Assembly: GCA_018823885.1 (NCBI GenBank) | Contig: JAHJHG010000008.1 | Coordinates: 1-44,639 of the forward strand | DNA length: 44,639 nucleotides | Direction: 5' to 3' | Source: Patescibacteria group bacterium | GTDB lineage: Bacteria > Patescibacteriota > Microgenomatia > UBA8517 | In this document: piece by piece, positions 17,676-26,898 of the stretch | Layout: each line of letters starts with the position of its first letter | Position numbering within the stretch: the stretch's first letter is position 1 | Notes under the pieces: generated by a model | Told to the model about the DNA's origin: nothing | What the model saw: the letters and a program-made list of their open reading frames with translations, nothing else | The model's database searches: none | Translations under genes and position numbers: made by a program

Positions 17676-19961
17676 GTGACTGCCCAAAAATATATACTCT
17701 TCTTTAATCAAATCGACAAGGACGATTTACCGTTAGTTGGAGGAAAAGGGGCCAATCTGGGAGAAATGACGAAGGCAGGCTTTCCCGTCCCTAATGGTTT
17801 TGCTGTAACGGTTGCTGCCTATGATGCTTTTCTGGACGAAAATGATATAAATAAGCAAATTAGCAACATTTTAAAGGCTACAGACAAGAGTGAACCTAAC
17901 CAACTTAACGCCGCGTCCAAACAAATTGAACGTCTCATTTTAAAGAGCAATACCCCAAAAGAAGTTGCACAAAATATATTCGCCGCATACAAAAAACTAT
18001 CTGGAAGATTTAAAAAATCCCTGGTTGCAGTAAGATCATCCGCCACTGCTGAAGACTTACCTACAGCCTCCTTTGCTGGTCAGCAAGAGAGCTTTCTAAA
18101 TATTAAGGGGGAAGCAAATTTAATAGAAACGGTAAAAAAATGTTGGGCATCTCTTTTTACGGCAAGAGCAATTTTTTACCGCGAAGAAAATAATATTTCT
18201 CACGAAAAAGTAAAAATTTCCGTAATGGTTCAGCTGATGGTTCAATCTGAGGTTAGTGGAGTGGTTTTTACAATAGATCCTGTTACGAATGATAAAAACA
18301 AAATAATTATCGAGGCAGTATGGGGTTTAGGAGAATTTATGGTAAAAGGACAGGTTGTACCGGACAGATATTCGGTGCAAAAAGAGACATTTTCTATACT
18401 TTCTAAAAAAATTTCAGATCAATCTGTTCAACTTGTTAAAAAAGGGGCAGACACAAAAAAAATTGATGTTCCAAAAAAGAAAAGAAATTTGCAGAAAATA
18501 AATGATAAAGAAATAACAAAACTAGCGGTAATTGCAGACAAGCTTCACAAACACTATTATTTCCCCCAAGATGTTGAGTGGGCAAAGCAAGGAAAGAACT
18601 TATACATAGTTCAAACAAGACCAGTTACAACAACGCTTGAAACGAAAGACAAAAAGAAAGGCTCTAAACCTGAAGTGGAAGGGATTGAGAGTGCAAAATC
18701 ACACATACTTACAGGAGCTCCGGCTAGCCCAGGGATAGCTACAGGGCATGTCCGCATATTAAAAAGTGCTAAAGAAATCGATAAAGTAAAAAGTGGAGAC
18801 ATCCTTGTTTCGGAAATGACATCACCAGATTTTGTTCCGGCAATGAGAAAAGCCTCAGCGATTGTTACTGATCAGGGAGGTCAAACAAGTCATGCCGCCA
18901 TAGTTTCAAGGGAGCTAGGCGTTCCATGCGTAGTTGGCACAAAAGAAGCAACTACCAAATTAAAGGACAATCTTTTGGTTACAGTAGATGGAAGCAAGGG
19001 ATTGGTTTTTCTGGGAGGCAATATTAAGACTGAAATATTGAAGGTTAAACCCAAGAAAGAAAGAGAATTGAAGCTAAAGACAGCCACTAAGCTTTATGTA
19101 AATCTTGGAGAACCTGATTTAGCCAAAAGAGTGGCCAAAAAAAATATTGATGGAGCAGGATTGGTAAGAGCTGAATTTATGATTGCCAACATAGGCATTC
19201 ATCCTAAAGAAGCAATAAAACTAAAGAAGCAGGAAAAATTCATTGAGAAATTATCAAAAGATCTAATGACTTTTTGTAAAGCCTTTGGTTCGCGCCCTGT
19301 TGTCTATAGAACAACAGATTTTAAAACAAACGAGTATAGAGCATTACCGGGCGGTAAGGCTTGGGAACCTGAAGAACCGAATCCAATGCTTGGATATCGC
19401 GGTGCATATCGTTACATTGCAGATCCAGAAGTTTTTATGCTTGAATTACGAGCAATAAAAGAGGTACGACATAAGTACAAGAATCTTTGGGTAATGATTC
19501 CTTACGTTCGTTCACCAGAGGAATTGGCCGCAGTCAGAAGAATGGTGGCAGCAGAAGGTTTATTCGAAAGCCCAAGTTTTAAATTTTGGATGATGGTAGA
19601 ACTTCCAGTTAACGTAATTCTTCTCGATAAATTTATTGAGGTGGGCATTGATGGAGTTTCAATTGGATCAAATGACTTAACAATGCTTATTTCAGGAACA
19701 GATAGAGATAATGCAGAAGTGGCTAAAGCATTCAACGAGCGTTCACCGGCGGTAAAATGGGCAATAAGACGCGTCGTTAGAATATGTAACAAAAACAATA
19801 TCTCTTCTTCTATTTGCGGACAAGCACCATCAACATATGATGACTTGGTAGAAGAGCTTGTGGGCTATGGAATAACAAGTATTTCCGTAAATCCGGATGC
19901 CATAAATCGAGTAAGGCGTGTTATTGTAGATAAAGAGAGAGAAATAATTAGAAACAAATAA
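17676..19961 (+). CDS. ppsA: Phosphoenolpyruvate synthase
   Basis: A 761-residue enzyme with the three expected parts: an N-terminal ATP-grasp domain (VGGKGANLGEM; VRSSATAEDLPTASFAGQ), a mobile phosphohistidine domain (GGQTSHAAIVSRELGVPC, catalytic His near 405) and a C-terminal PEP/pyruvate TIM barrel (SIGSNDLTML; catalytic Cys near 714 in ICGQAPS). It makes PEP from pyruvate and ATP. The start is GTG. It is followed directly by enolase and phosphoglycerate mutase with no gap, so lower glycolysis/gluconeogenesis is one transcription unit. Confidence 0.93.
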   Translation: MTAQKYILFFNQIDKDDLPLVGGKGANLGEMTKAGFPVPNGFAVTVAAYDAFLDENDINKQISNILKATDKSEPNQLNAASKQIERLILKSNTPKEVAQNIFAAYKKLSGRFKKSLVAVRSSATAEDLPTASFAGQQESFLNIKGEANLIETVKKCWASLFTARAIFYREENNISHEKVKISVMVQLMVQSEVSGVVFTIDPVTNDKNKIIIEAVWGLGEFMVKGQVVPDRYSVQKETFSILSKKISDQSVQLVKKGADTKKIDVPKKKRNLQKINDKEITKLAVIADKLHKHYYFPQDVEWAKQGKNLYIVQTRPVTTTLETKDKKKGSKPEVEGIESAKSHILTGAPASPGIATGHVRILKSAKEIDKVKSGDILVSEMTSPDFVPAMRKASAIVTDQGGQTSHAAIVSRELGVPCVVGTKEATTKLKDNLLVTVDGSKGLVFLGGNIKTEILKVKPKKERELKLKTATKLYVNLGEPDLAKRVAKKNIDGAGLVRAEFMIANIGIHPKEAIKLKKQEKFIEKLSKDLMTFCKAFGSRPVVYRTTDFKTNEYRALPGGKAWEPEEPNPMLGYRGAYRYIADPEVFMLELRAIKEVRHKYKNLWVMIPYVRSPEELAAVRRMVAAEGLFESPSFKFWMMVELPVNVILLDKFIEVGIDGVSIGSNDLTMLISGTDRDNAEVAKAFNERSPAVKWAIRRVVRICNKNNISSSICGQAPSTYDDLVEELVGYGITSISVNPDAINRVRRVIVDKEREIIRNK

Positions 19962-21233
19962 ATGGCAAAAATTACGAAAATTTGGGCTAGAGAAATTCTT
20001 GACTCTAGAGCAGTACCGACTGTTGAGGCAGCATGTCAGATAGATACTGGACATGTCGCTGTTGCCTCCGTGCCCTCAGGAGCCTCCACGGGCACACACG
20101 AAGCCCTAGAGCTTAGAGACAAAGATCCTGAGAGATATAGAGGTAAAGGAGTTTTAACAGCGGTCTCAAATGTAAATAAAGTATTAGGGCCAGCTTTGGT
20201 AGGTATGGACCCTACTCAGCAAGAAGCAATAGACGCTAAATTGATTTCTTTGGATGGAACAGAAAATAAAACGAAATATGGAGGAAATGCAATTCTAGCC
20301 ATTTCTGAGGTTGTTTCCAAAATCGGGGCAATGGCATCGAAACAACCCCTATATGCATGGGTTAATATACTTTCTCAAAAAGCAGGGATGAAGCCCGTTT
20401 TAAAGGTACCGACTTCTATTTTTAACATGATAAACGGAGGACTGCATGGTGCCGGAAATTTGGACTTCCAGGAATTTCATGTAATTCCTGCGTCAAGTAA
20501 AACATTTGCTGAAGGATTAAGGGCCGGCGCAGAAATATACGTATCATTAGGGGAAAATCTAGCCCGGAGAGGCGCAATTCATTCAGTAGGTGATGAGGGA
20601 GGTTATGCTCCTAATTTATTTACAAACGCTGATGCTCTAGAGATTGTCGTGGAGTCGATAAATGAGACGAGTTATTCCCTCGGCAGAGATGTTTCTTTGG
20701 GTCTTGATGTCGCCGCAAGCGAGTTTTACAAAAATGGTGAATATTCTATTCGTGACAAATCGTCTCCAATGGATGAAACTGCCTTTATTGAATATTACAA
20801 GAATTTAAATACTCGATACCATTTGGCTATTTTGGAAGACCCTCTTCATGAAGACGCTTGGGATAGTTGGAAGAAACTTTCAGCTCTAATGTCTCCTCAT
20901 CTCAGTCTTGTTGGTGATGATTTGTTGGCAACTAACCCCAAACGAGTCCAAAAGGCAATAGACGAAAAGGCGTGTAATGCTATTTTAATAAAGCCCAACC
21001 AGATAGGTACGATTACAGAAACACTTAAAGTAATAAAGATGGCGAAGGACGCTAAATGGAAAGTGATTGTTTCGCACCGGTCTGGGGAAACCAATGATTG
21101 GTTTATTGCCGACTTCGCTGTTGGTGTTGGAGCAGAATATGTAAAATTTGGAGCTCCTGCAAGAGGAGAAAGAATCGCAAAATACAACAGGCTTACGAAC
21201 GTTGAAACGGAAATCTTGCGGGGAAAAGTATGA
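19962..21233 (+). CDS. eno: Enolase
   Basis: A 423-residue enolase with AREILDSRAVPTVEA, the SVPSGASTGTHEALELRD loop, GGLHGAGNLDFQEF, GDEGGYAPN, LGLDVAASEFY, EDPLHEDAW, GDDLLATN, LIKPNQIGT and SHRSGETND, covering the metal ligands and catalytic Lys region. It interconverts 2-phosphoglycerate and PEP. The ATG directly abuts the ppsA stop and the end overlaps gpmI by four bases, showing an operon. Confidence 0.96.
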   Translation: MAKITKIWAREILDSRAVPTVEAACQIDTGHVAVASVPSGASTGTHEALELRDKDPERYRGKGVLTAVSNVNKVLGPALVGMDPTQQEAIDAKLISLDGTENKTKYGGNAILAISEVVSKIGAMASKQPLYAWVNILSQKAGMKPVLKVPTSIFNMINGGLHGAGNLDFQEFHVIPASSKTFAEGLRAGAEIYVSLGENLARRGAIHSVGDEGGYAPNLFTNADALEIVVESINETSYSLGRDVSLGLDVAASEFYKNGEYSIRDKSSPMDETAFIEYYKNLNTRYHLAILEDPLHEDAWDSWKKLSALMSPHLSLVGDDLLATNPKRVQKAIDEKACNAILIKPNQIGTITETLKVIKMAKDAKWKVIVSHRSGETNDWFIADFAVGVGAEYVKFGAPARGERIAKYNRLTNVETEILRGKV

Positions 21234-22897
21234 CTCTTCTTAAACGTACAAAATTCGTTGTTTTAGCTGTCCTTGACGGTTGGGGCATTGCCCCTCCAGG
21301 TCCCGGCAATGCAGTTTCTTTAGCCAAAACACCGAATATGGATAGACTCTGGGCTTCTTACCCCCATACTCAACTTAAAGCGTCTGGGGAGGCGGTTGGG
21401 TTGCCCAGAGGAGATGCAGGCAATACCGAAACAGGACATTTAAACTTAGGAGCGGGAAGAATTGTCTATCAAGATTTAGAAAGGATAAATAGGGCCATTG
21501 CCGATGGTTCATTCTTTAATAATAGAGTTTTTCTAGACGCTTTTGAGCATGTCAAAAATAATAATTCAAATCTACATTTAATGGGCTTGATCGGAGCAGG
21601 CGGTGTTCACTCAAACCTTGACCACTTAATTGCTCTAATACAATTAGCAAAAAAACAAAACATTTCGAAGGTTTTTTTGCATTTGTTCACTGATGGAAGA
21701 GATTCGCCCCCAACAGCTTCTTTAACGTATATTAATCAACTACGACAAGTAACCAAAAGGGAAGGTCTGGGCACAATAGCATCAATCATGGGGCGGTATT
21801 GGGCAATGGATAGGGACAGAAGATGGGATAGAACAGCAAAAGCATATTTTGCAATGACGGCCGGACAAGGACAGTATGTTAAAACCCCCGAGGAGGCAAT
21901 TGAAATTTCCTACAATCAAGGAAAAACAGATGAATTTATTGAGCCCTCTTTAATTTCTGATAGTGAAGGTAATCCGATATCCACAATTCAAGACAACGAT
22001 GCCTGCATTTTCTTTAACTTCAGAATCGATCGCCCCCGACAATTAACTTCAGCATTTTTGGTGAAAGATTGGAGACAAGAAAATATGGCTCTAGAATTTG
22101 ATCCCTATTTGGAAAAGTACGAAAAAACCCACATTCCTTCAAAGGTGGCTGATCACCAAAAACTTTTCGATAGAGGAGAACCTCTTCGAAATTTATATTT
22201 TGCAACTATGACAGAATACAGCAAATCTTTGGTTGAAGCTGGAGCAAAAGTAGCCCTTCCTCCGGAAAAAGTAGAAACGACTCTTGGTCAAGTAATATCC
22301 GACGCAAACTTAAGACAATTAAAAATGGCCGAGTCTGAGAAAGAAAGATTTGTTACTTTTTATTTTAATGGCCAGTACGAAAACCCTTTTCCCGGAGAAG
22401 AACGACTTATAATCCCTTCACCTGCAGTTTCAACATATGATGCTAAGCCCGAAATGTCGGCGCGTGAGCAGACAGAGAAACTGTTGGAAAAACTGAAAGA
22501 CGGAAATGACCATGCATTTGTGCTTATAAATTTTGCGAATCCCGACATGGTTGGACACACCGGAAATATTGGTCCAGCGGTTAAAGCTTGTGAAGTAGTT
22601 GATGAATGTGTGGGCAAAATTGCAAATTTTGTTTCTGCCTATGGAGGTACTCTTATCGTTGTTGCTGATCATGGAAATGTTGAGGAAATGATAAATGCTC
22701 ACACGGGCGAAATAGATACTGAACACAGTACAAATACGGTTCCCTTCATTGTTGTTTCTAAGGAATTTCTGGGGAAATCTATAACTCTCCCTGCGGGTAT
22801 TTTGGGAGATGTTGCTCCAACCATTCTTGGTTTACTGGGTGTGCAAAAGTCAAAAAATATGACTGGTAGAAACCTACTTGAAGAGATATTTAAATAA
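21230..22897 (+). CDS. gpmI: 2,3-bisphosphoglycerate-independent phosphoglycerate mutase
   Basis: A 555-residue alkaline phosphatase-superfamily enzyme: VLDGWGIAPPGPGNA, the catalytic Ser region GNTETGHLNLGAGR, HLFTDGRDSPP, MGRYWAMDRDRRWDRT, NFRIDRPRQL, NFANPDMVGHTG, VVADHGNVEEM and DTEHSTNTVPF. These supply the two-manganese site. It converts 3- to 2-phosphoglycerate, the step before enolase, which is encoded just upstream with a four-base overlap. Confidence 0.96.
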   Translation: MTLLKRTKFVVLAVLDGWGIAPPGPGNAVSLAKTPNMDRLWASYPHTQLKASGEAVGLPRGDAGNTETGHLNLGAGRIVYQDLERINRAIADGSFFNNRVFLDAFEHVKNNNSNLHLMGLIGAGGVHSNLDHLIALIQLAKKQNISKVFLHLFTDGRDSPPTASLTYINQLRQVTKREGLGTIASIMGRYWAMDRDRRWDRTAKAYFAMTAGQGQYVKTPEEAIEISYNQGKTDEFIEPSLISDSEGNPISTIQDNDACIFFNFRIDRPRQLTSAFLVKDWRQENMALEFDPYLEKYEKTHIPSKVADHQKLFDRGEPLRNLYFATMTEYSKSLVEAGAKVALPPEKVETTLGQVISDANLRQLKMAESEKERFVTFYFNGQYENPFPGEERLIIPSPAVSTYDAKPEMSAREQTEKLLEKLKDGNDHAFVLINFANPDMVGHTGNIGPAVKACEVVDECVGKIANFVSAYGGTLIVVADHGNVEEMINAHTGEIDTEHSTNTVPFIVVSKEFLGKSITLPAGILGDVAPTILGLLGVQKSKNMTGRNLLEEIFK

Positions 22898-22920
22898 AAA
22901 TATAATATGCCTTCGCTGAC

Positions 22921-23544
22921 ATGGAAACAATAACACATTTTTTTGTTGAGAATTTAACAAATCTTATCGAAAGTTATGGACTTTTTGCTGTTTTTGTACT
23001 TATGACGGCAGAATCCGCTTTAATACCTATACCTTCGGAGATAACTATGCCTTTTGCCGGATTTATGGCAGGGCGAGGCATTATGAGCTTCTGGGCCGTA
23101 GTTTTTACAGGGGCATTCGCTAATCTAGCTGGGTCACTTCTTGCCTATTGGTTAGGTTATGTCAAGGGTGAAGAATGGTTAAGAATTGCAATCAAGCGAT
23201 GGGGAAAGTGGCTATTAATTAAAGAGTCCGAATTTGATAAGGCGAAAGATTGGTTTCATACGAAAGGTCAATGGGTTTCGTTTGGGTCGAGAATGCTTCC
23301 AGTCGTTAGAACTTTTATTTCCCTTCCTGCCGGGATAGCAAAAATGAACCTCCCTCTTTTCAGTTTGCTTACATTTCTGGGTTCATTAATTTGGACGGCA
23401 TTTCTTACTTATCTTGGGCTTAAAATGGGCCAAAACTGGCAGGCAATAGAGCCATATTTCAGGAAGTTTCAATTTCTAATTGTCGGATTGGGACTTGCTG
23501 GAGTTATTTTCTACATATGGAGTCATTTCAAAAAGAAGAAGTAA
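22921..23544 (+). CDS. DedA family membrane protein
   Basis: A 207-residue polytopic membrane protein with the DedA/SNARE-associated domain features: ESALIPIPSEITMPFAGFMAG, GSLLAYWLGY, and FGSRMLPVVRTFISLPAGIAKM with the conserved Arg residues. DedA proteins are linked to lipid-carrier (undecaprenyl phosphate) or phospholipid translocation. It lies convergently against lexA with only six bases between stop codons. Confidence 0.88.
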   Translation: METITHFFVENLTNLIESYGLFAVFVLMTAESALIPIPSEITMPFAGFMAGRGIMSFWAVVFTGAFANLAGSLLAYWLGYVKGEEWLRIAIKRWGKWLLIKESEFDKAKDWFHTKGQWVSFGSRMLPVVRTFISLPAGIAKMNLPLFSLLTFLGSLIWTAFLTYLGLKMGQNWQAIEPYFRKFQFLIVGLGLAGVIFYIWSHFKKKK

Positions 23545-23550
23545 TAGAAT

Positions 23551-24174
23551 TTAATTTTTAAGATATTTTCTGATTAGGCCAACAACTCTTCCCTGAATTC
23601 TTACATTTTTAACAAAAATAGGGTCCATGGAAGCATTGGCTGGTTCTAGTCGAATTCTGGTCGCCTCCTTAAAAAAACGTTTAAGTGTTGCCATTCCATT
23701 ATCAAGCAATGCAACAACGATGTCGCCATCATTAACGTTTCCAACCTGTTCAATAACAACGTAGTCCCCGTCTCTAATTTGTTCTTCAATCATCGATTCT
23801 CCTCTAACCTGCAGGACGTAGACCCTTTTCTTTCCTGACATAAAGTTTGGAGGAATGGGAAAGGTAGCATTAGGGTCTGTGTATGCTTCAATCGGAGCGC
23901 CTGCGGCGATATATCCTAGGATGGGTACTTCAACTCCTTCAGGCGAGAAGTCTTCATGAAGGCCAACAATCTCTATTGATCTTGTTTTGCCCGGTTTTCT
24001 TTTGATTAGACCTTTTAGTTCAAGAGTAGAAAGGTGTTCGTGTACCGTAGCAAGAGAAGATACACCAATAGCATCTGCTATTTGTCTTAGAGTTGGTGCA
24101 CTACCGTTTGCTTGAATAAACTGTTTTATGTAATCGAGGATTTGCCCTTGTCTTTTGTAAACTACTGGAGCCAT
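23551..24174 (-). CDS. lexA: LexA repressor
   Basis: A 207-residue LexA with an N-terminal winged helix (SAPTLRQIADAIGVSSLATVHEHL), the self-cleavage site Ala91-Gly92 in YIAAGAP, catalytic Ser127 in RGESMIEEQ and Lys165 in MATLKRF. It represses SOS genes until RecA filaments trigger its autoproteolysis. The start sits at the predicted transcription start of a good promoter, so the mRNA should be leaderless. The gene is divergent from the transglutaminase-like gene. Confidence 0.94.
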   Translation of the reverse strand: MAPVVYKRQGQILDYIKQFIQANGSAPTLRQIADAIGVSSLATVHEHLSTLELKGLIKRKPGKTRSIEIVGLHEDFSPEGVEVPILGYIAAGAPIEAYTDPNATFPIPPNFMSGKKRVYVLQVRGESMIEEQIRDGDYVVIEQVGNVNDGDIVVALLDNGMATLKRFFKEATRIRLEPANASMDPIFVKNVRIQGRVVGLIRKYLKN

Positions 24175-24180
24175 AGATTA

Positions 24181-24209
24181 AAATTACTAAGAAAACCCGA
24201 AGATGTCAA
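24181..24209 (-). promoter_or_regulatory. lexA promoter, leaderless (TTGACA-17-TAATTT-6-ATG)
   Basis: On the minus strand TTGACA (24209-24204), a 17-base spacer and TAATTT (24186-24181) end six bases before the lexA ATG. A second TTGACA abuts the first, making a direct repeat TTGACACTTGACA over the -35, a possible operator. No canonical Gram-positive (GAAC-N4-GTTC) or E. coli LexA box is seen. Confidence 0.65.
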
Positions 24210-24275
24210 GTGTCAATTTTTAGATAAATATGTCATGTTCACTATTTTTCACAGACACAAACGAGCCACATAAGT

Positions 24276-24281
24276 TATACT
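24276..24281 (+). promoter_or_regulatory. -10 element (TATACT), leaderless spacing
   Basis: TATACT is exactly six bases before the ATG of the transglutaminase-like gene. No good -35 is seen. It shares the 113-base divergent region with the lexA promoter. Confidence 0.5.
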
Positions 24282-24287
24282 AAAAAT

Positions 24288-26180
24288 ATGTTTAAGAAAA
24301 TTATTGTCAGCTTTGTCGCTTTTTTAATTTTTTTAATAATTCCTAGCAAGGTCCATGCCCAAGAAGAATTTATTATTGATGTCAACGTAAATTACAGCGT
24401 TCTAAACACAGGTATTACTAAAGTCACTCATACAATTACTTTGGAAAATGCTCTTTCAAATCTATATGCGCAGTCATATCTTTTGAGTCTTGAAAATATT
24501 GACCCCCTCAATCCTGTTTCCTACGAAGGAGATAAACAGCTTGCGCTCACTAAAACTGAAAAGGACGATACTGTATCTCTGCAAGTAAATTTTGATGATG
24601 CCGCTGTCGGGAAAGGTAAGATCAGAACATTCACAATTAGTTTTGAAGAAGCAAATTTTGCAAGTAGAACAGGGGAAGTGTGGGAAATTTCAATCCCCAG
24701 ACTTTCCGAAAGCAATAACTTTCGGTCGTATAATGTTAATTTAATTGTTCCTTCATCTTTTGGTAAAGAAGCATATATTTCTCCTGACCCTAAATCTACG
24801 AATACTGGAGAGGGCACGATTATTTATAGTTTCGATAAAACATCTATTCAGAAAACGGGAATAACAGCCGGCTTTGGTAAATTTCAAGTTTTCTCATTTA
24901 CCCTCAATTATCATTTAGAAAATCCGCTTAATAAAACGGCTTCAACGGAAATTGCTATACCTCCCGATACTGCTTTTCAAAAAATATATTATGACTCTAT
25001 CAATCCTGCTCCCGAGGAAGTCTATCTAGACAAGGATGGGAACTGGCTAGCCGTTTACATACTTGACCCTAGGGAACGCATAGACGTAACCGTGATGGGA
25101 ACGGTGCAGATATATGCCAACCCGCGTGAAGTACAAACACCCACCTTTGAGGTTCTTCAAGAAAATTTGAAGGAAAGTGAATATTGGCAGGTTAATGATC
25201 CTCAGATTCAAAATTTAGCCGGCTATCTTCGTACGCCTGAAGCAATTTATGACTTTGTTTCAACCAACCTTTCATACAGTTATGACAGAGTTAAACCGAA
25301 TGTAACGAGATATGGCGCATCAATGGCTCTGAATAGTCCGAACGAGGCCATATGTATGGAATATACGGATTTGTTTATCGCTCTCACACGCGCGGCAGGT
25401 ATTCCAGCAAGAGAAATAAACGGCTTTGCATATACAGAAAACCCTGAAATTCAACCACTTTCCTTGGTTGCGGATGTTTTACACTCATGGCCTGAGTATT
25501 GGGATGAACACAAACAAGTTTGGATTCCGGTTGATCCAACCTGGGGATCTACTACGGGTGGTGTTGATTTCTTCAATAAATTGGATTTAAGACATTTCAC
25601 CTTTGTGATACACGGAACTGATGCCATCATGCCATATCCACCAGGATCCTACAAACTTGGTCCAAGCCCGCAAAAAGACGTTTTTGTTAATTTTGGACAA
25701 CTACCCAAGGAAAAAATAAGTAAGCCTGAAATCAATGTGAGTGTAAAAAACAGCCTACCCTTTATGGATACACAAGTCTCTGCGATTATAAAGAATCCAG
25801 GACCGACGGCATTATACAATTTAGAGCCAGCTATATATTTTGACGAAATCCTTGCCGAAAGAACTATTGTCCCGGTATTGCCACCATATGCATCGTACGA
25901 ATTTAAATCACGAATTCCGTTTAGCTTTTTAGGTACAAATACTCCTGAAAAAGTAGTCGTAACAGCGGCAGATACAAAAGTACAAATTCCTTCTAACAAA
26001 ACCCAAGTCATTATTTACAATCTATTAGCTATTTTTATTGCTTTTTCATTAATTATTGCAGTTGTTGTTGTTAAAATTAAGAAAATATCCTTTGTAAAGG
26101 TAAAAAATAAGTTGGGGACTATTATTGCATCTTTAAAATTTAAAAAGAAAGACAACAAGAAGAATAACATTCAGCCCTAA
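24288..26180 (+). CDS. Membrane-anchored transglutaminase-like protein
   Basis: A 630-residue protein with a signal peptide (cleavage near HAQEEF), a large extracellular beta-rich region (to about 290), a transglutaminase-like core with catalytic Cys356 in ICMEYTDLFIALTRAAGIPARE, His in VLHSWPEYW and Asp in WIPVDPTWG, a further beta domain (about 470-570) and a C-terminal membrane helix (about 577-600) with a Lys-rich cytoplasmic tail. The Cys-His-Asp triad suggests extracellular protease or peptide-crosslinking activity, perhaps on peptidoglycan or surface proteins; the substrate is unknown. Confidence 0.82.
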   Translation: MFKKIIVSFVAFLIFLIIPSKVHAQEEFIIDVNVNYSVLNTGITKVTHTITLENALSNLYAQSYLLSLENIDPLNPVSYEGDKQLALTKTEKDDTVSLQVNFDDAAVGKGKIRTFTISFEEANFASRTGEVWEISIPRLSESNNFRSYNVNLIVPSSFGKEAYISPDPKSTNTGEGTIIYSFDKTSIQKTGITAGFGKFQVFSFTLNYHLENPLNKTASTEIAIPPDTAFQKIYYDSINPAPEEVYLDKDGNWLAVYILDPRERIDVTVMGTVQIYANPREVQTPTFEVLQENLKESEYWQVNDPQIQNLAGYLRTPEAIYDFVSTNLSYSYDRVKPNVTRYGASMALNSPNEAICMEYTDLFIALTRAAGIPAREINGFAYTENPEIQPLSLVADVLHSWPEYWDEHKQVWIPVDPTWGSTTGGVDFFNKLDLRHFTFVIHGTDAIMPYPPGSYKLGPSPQKDVFVNFGQLPKEKISKPEINVSVKNSLPFMDTQVSAIIKNPGPTALYNLEPAIYFDEILAERTIVPVLPPYASYEFKSRIPFSFLGTNTPEKVVVTAADTKVQIPSNKTQVIIYNLLAIFIAFSLIIAVVVVKIKKISFVKVKNKLGTIIASLKFKKKDNKKNNIQP

Positions 26181-26239
26181 GTTGTTGAATATTCCGATAA
26201 TTCTCAACTATACTTAATAAGAATCTCAAAACAAAGTAA

Positions 26240-26638
26240 ATGAAAAAAATATTAAGACATTATGTTATCAACACCTTTATCCTTTATATTGTTTCGCGAG
26301 TTGCATCAGGGTTGTTTTTTGAAAAGGGTCTAGAGACAGTGGTGATAGCTGGAGCTGGATTAACAGTTGCTTCGCTCTTAGTCAAGCCGATTATAAATCT
26401 ATTGCTATTACCAATTAACCTTATTACATTTAACCTGTTTAAGTGGGTTTCTTCAGCGATTGCTTTGTATTTAGTAACCTTGGTTGTTCCCGGTTTTAAA
26501 ATCACTGGCTTTATGTTTGCTGGACTATCGTCTCAATGGCTAGATCTACCCGCTGTCAATTTAGCCGGGTTTTTGGCATATGTCGCCTTTTCCTTTATTT
26601 TCTCCCTTTTTGCATCATTTATTTACTGGTTGCTTTAA
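26240..26638 (+). CDS. Small four-helix membrane protein (phage holin family 4-like)
   Basis: A 132-residue membrane protein with four hydrophobic segments and the pattern LVKPIINLLLLPINLITFNLFKW typical of the small membrane family often labelled mycobacterial 4-TMS phage holin-like (PF04020-type). These are chromosomal proteins of unknown role rather than true holins. A TATACT about 25 bases upstream could be its promoter. Confidence 0.65.
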   Translation: MKKILRHYVINTFILYIVSRVASGLFFEKGLETVVIAGAGLTVASLLVKPIINLLLLPINLITFNLFKWVSSAIALYLVTLVVPGFKITGFMFAGLSSQWLDLPAVNLAGFLAYVAFSFIFSLFASFIYWLL

Positions 26639-26685
26639 ATTTTGTTAGGTTTCGCAAATAAGGTATACTTTTAGGCTGAACGCTT

Positions 26686-26889
26686 ATGAAAAACGCATTC
26701 TTAGTCATTCAAATAATTAGTGCCATATTACTAACGGGCACAATACTTATTCAGGCCCGAGGCACGGGGTTCGGAAGAGGGTCAACTGCTTCATTTACAC
26801 GTCGTGGTTTGGAAAAACTAATTTTCCGCCTTACCTTTGTTTTTGCGGCAATCTTTATGTTAGTTTCTATTCTGCAGGTTGCCCTATAA
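26686..26889 (+). CDS. secG: Preprotein translocase subunit SecG
   Basis: A 67-residue protein with two membrane helices flanking the SecG loop ILIQARGTGFGRG and SFTRRGLEKLIFRLT. SecG assists SecYE in export. A TATACT at 26664-26669 gives a leader of about ten bases. It lies ten bases before the solute-binding protein gene. Confidence 0.85.
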   Translation: MKNAFLVIQIISAILLTGTILIQARGTGFGRGSTASFTRRGLEKLIFRLTFVFAAIFMLVSILQVAL

Positions 26890-26898
26890 GCATTAACG

